A DNA stretch of 64,000 nucleotides from Grimontia kaedaensis (GTDB lineage: Bacteria; Pseudomonadota; Gammaproteobacteria; Enterobacterales; Vibrionaceae). Below, piece by piece: positions 62,710 to 64,000 of the stretch. The notes under the pieces were generated by a model. The model searched no databases. It was not told the origin of the DNA and worked only from the letters and a program-made list of their open reading frames with translations. Every line of letters starts with the position of its first letter. Position 1 is the first letter of the stretch. The stretch lies in contig NZ_CP082276.1 in the NCBI RefSeq assembly GCF_023746615.1, positions 1,240,001 through 1,304,000 of the forward strand, written 5' to 3'. A program made the position numbers and the translations under genes.

Positions 62710-63510
62710 CTACCCCTCAAACTCTTCCATCTCAATCAAGAGCATATAGATCTTTCTTTCTAGCTCAACATCATAACTATCAATGCCTTGCATGCCTTTT
62801 GCTTTTATATCCAGTTCTCTCACGATATCTAAGACTTTTCCCGTCACACTAAAGGAGGTATTTGGACTACTAATTCTCAGCTCACAAGCGTTAACTCGGC
62901 ATTCCGCTTTATCTAACTGAGCATCTTGGGAAACCACGTAAAGGTCAAAGTGGTCCTTAAAGCCTTGGGCGATATGGGTATGTTCATCGGTCTTTTCTTG
63001 CTTGGCGAACTCCGCATACCTCTCTTGGAAGTGATTGAATACCTTATTGGACTCCGACGGCGTAAGAACTCTTTCATAAGGATCGTAGTTCTCCTGTACA
63101 GTGACTTCAGTCCTTTGCTCGCTCTCTTGCTCGGCAATCGGAACTAGGTCATTAAGCTCAGATTCCGGGGCGTTGGAATAAGCCTGTGAGGAGTCATCTT
63201 CCGTACCGTTTTCTTCAAAGTCGTCATTGGACGCCAGAAAATCCTCTAAAGGAGGCTCTGCCTCGGCAGGTTTTGTGTCAAATGAAGGGGCTGTTCTAGG
63301 AAGTACTTTTTCGGTAGGGTCAGGCGTCTCGATGAAAGCCAAAGATGTATTAGACGCGCTTTCGGAAAGCAATTCACGGCTGATGTCTCGCCCTTCTTCA
63401 GCAGCATGAATCTGAGCGCGGGTGGCGTGATAGGTGATTAAAGACCCGCCACTTGCCCCGATAACCACACCCAACAACAGGACAAGAAAACCGTTCGCTC
63501 TTTTTTCCAT
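62710..63510 (-). CDS. Membrane-anchored protein with acidic linker, unknown function
   Basis: 266 residues. An N-terminal helix (GFLVLLLGVVIGASGGSLITY) anchors it with the rest outside. Residues ~45-140 are acidic and low-complexity (LASNDDFEENGTEDDSSQAY), probably disordered. The C-terminal ~110 residues form a small domain with a Cys pair (ECRVNACELRISSP) and may be a periplasmic folded unit. No family recognised. It is followed by the SDR gene on the same strand order upstream. Confidence 0.7.
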   Translation of the reverse strand: MEKRANGFLVLLLGVVIGASGGSLITYHATRAQIHAAEEGRDISRELLSESASNTSLAFIETPDPTEKVLPRTAPSFDTKPAEAEPPLEDFLASNDDFEENGTEDDSSQAYSNAPESELNDLVPIAEQESEQRTEVTVQENYDPYERVLTPSESNKVFNHFQERYAEFAKQEKTDEHTHIAQGFKDHFDLYVVSQDAQLDKAECRVNACELRISSPNTSFSVTGKVLDIVRELDIKAKGMQGIDSYDVELERKIYMLLIEMEEFEG

Positions 63511-63524
63511 CTCTCAACTCAGTA

Positions 63525-64000
63525 TCAAACCACTCCACCCGTGGCGTCCAAAATACTACCTGTTGTGTAAGACGCATCTTCAGAGAGTAAAAAGCATATG
63601 GCTCTCGCAACTTCTTCTGGCTCTCCGCCACGTTGCATAGGGATGCGCGGTGCAAGTCTCTCTACTCTGTTTGGCTCTCCACCGTCGGCATGAATACCGG
63701 TGTGAATAAAACCCGGTCTGATGCCGTTAACGCGAATGCCTTCGGCAGCAACTTCTTTGGCAAGCCCAATGGTTAGGGTATCCACCGCGCCTTTACTGGC
63801 GGCGTAATCGACATACTCACCTGGCGAACCAGAACGCGATGCGCCAGAGGAAACATTCACAATCGCTCCGCCCTTTCCGCCGCGTTCGGTGCTCATGCGT
63901 TTTACGGCTTCGCGGGCGCAAAGAAAGCTACCCGTTACGTTGGCTGTTAGCACTTTGTTGATACGCTCGGCAGTTAAATCCACCAGTTTACTTTGGTTGA
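63525..64000 (-). CDS. SDR-family oxidoreductase (YgfF-like), 5' truncated by window edge
   Basis: The visible 157 codons include NVTGSFLCAREAVKRM, the catalytic Ser in NVSSGASRSG, the Tyr-X3-Lys in YVDYAASKGAVDTL and the RVNGIRPGFIHTGIH and ATGG tail of classical SDRs. The reading frame continues beyond base 64000, so the NAD-binding start is missing from the window; the first visible residues are NQSKLVDLTAERI. Substrate unknown. The block pattern is close to E. coli YgfF. Confidence 0.88.
   Translation of the reverse strand, partial: NQSKLVDLTAERINKVLTANVTGSFLCAREAVKRMSTERGGKGGAIVNVSSGASRSGSPGEYVDYAASKGAVDTLTIGLAKEVAAEGIRVNGIRPGFIHTGIHADGGEPNRVERLAPRIPMQRGGEPEEVARAICFLLSEDASYTTGSILDATGGVV

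Noticed and set aside
1..64000. CRISPR arrays, tRNA or rRNA genes, intact prophage
   Set aside because: No regularly spaced direct repeats, no cloverleaf-type sequences and no structural phage genes were seen.

Overview
The window looks like a chromosomal segment of a marine gammaproteobacterium in the Vibrionaceae (a Grimontia/Enterovibrio/Photobacterium/Vibrio-type genome). The clues are a Proteus/Vibrio-style TnaC-TnaA tryptophanase operon, DUF3332 and DUF2986 family proteins, a vibriolysin-like M4 protease with a GlyGly-CTERM tail, abundant signalling genes (HBM chemoreceptor, LytS/LytR pair, GGDEF relatives) and a VCR-like attC site. Genus assignment is inference. No rRNA, tRNA, CRISPR array or intact prophage was seen.

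Region 1 (1-6 kb): the end of an unidentified gene, a DUF2798 membrane protein divergent from a LysR regulator, a small basic protein behind a near-perfect LexA box, a patatin phospholipase overlapping ribokinase, a 5' remnant of rbsD (a decayed rbs operon), and an NhaC antiporter with a long structured leader. Region 2 (6-10 kb): a free-standing NRPS-type adenylation domain followed by the stub of an enoyl-CoA hydratase gene, then tnaC-tnaA flanked by two related palindromes. Region 3 (10-17 kb): an OmpR-type two-component pair, a full-length copy of a palindromic MITE-like repeat, and a ProXWV/OpuA-type glycine betaine/proline ABC transporter.

Region 4 (17-36 kb) is mixed housekeeping and signalling: an endo/exonuclease/phosphatase protein, an orphan solute-binding protein, an alpha/beta hydrolase, small lipoproteins, an HBM chemoreceptor, two proteins with degenerate GGDEF domains, SMR efflux, an M3 peptidase, an ABC-F factor (ybiT) and a LytS/LytTR pair followed by a shorter copy of the MITE-like repeat. 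Region 5 (35-44 kb): codB-codA cytosine uptake and deamination, a DUF4397 lipoprotein, a CPT-like kinase, a secreted M4 protease and an MscS-like channel.

Region 6 (44.8-53.6 kb) is one polyol-catabolic operon: sugar-alcohol ABC transporter (smoEFGK type), a mannitol/D-arabinitol-type long-chain dehydrogenase, a SmoS-like sorbitol dehydrogenase, xylulokinase and an AraC regulator. The lack of a fructokinase suggests at least one pentitol substrate, oxidised to xylulose.

Region 7 (54-63 kb) is an A+T-richer accessory island. It holds a lone integron attC site between a zinc-ribbon/HEPN-motif protein and a DUF2806 protein, a small unknown protein, a frameshifted REP-associated tyrosine transposase plus a second 3' fragment of it, about nine copies of a REP-like motif beginning GGGACAGACAC, a lipoprotein, an aminoglycoside-phosphotransferase-like protein, a GNAT acetyltransferase and membrane proteins. 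The window ends inside an SDR gene. The attC/HEPN/DUF2806 cluster is the best candidate for an undescribed, possibly defensive, system; this is a hypothesis drawn from motifs and context only.
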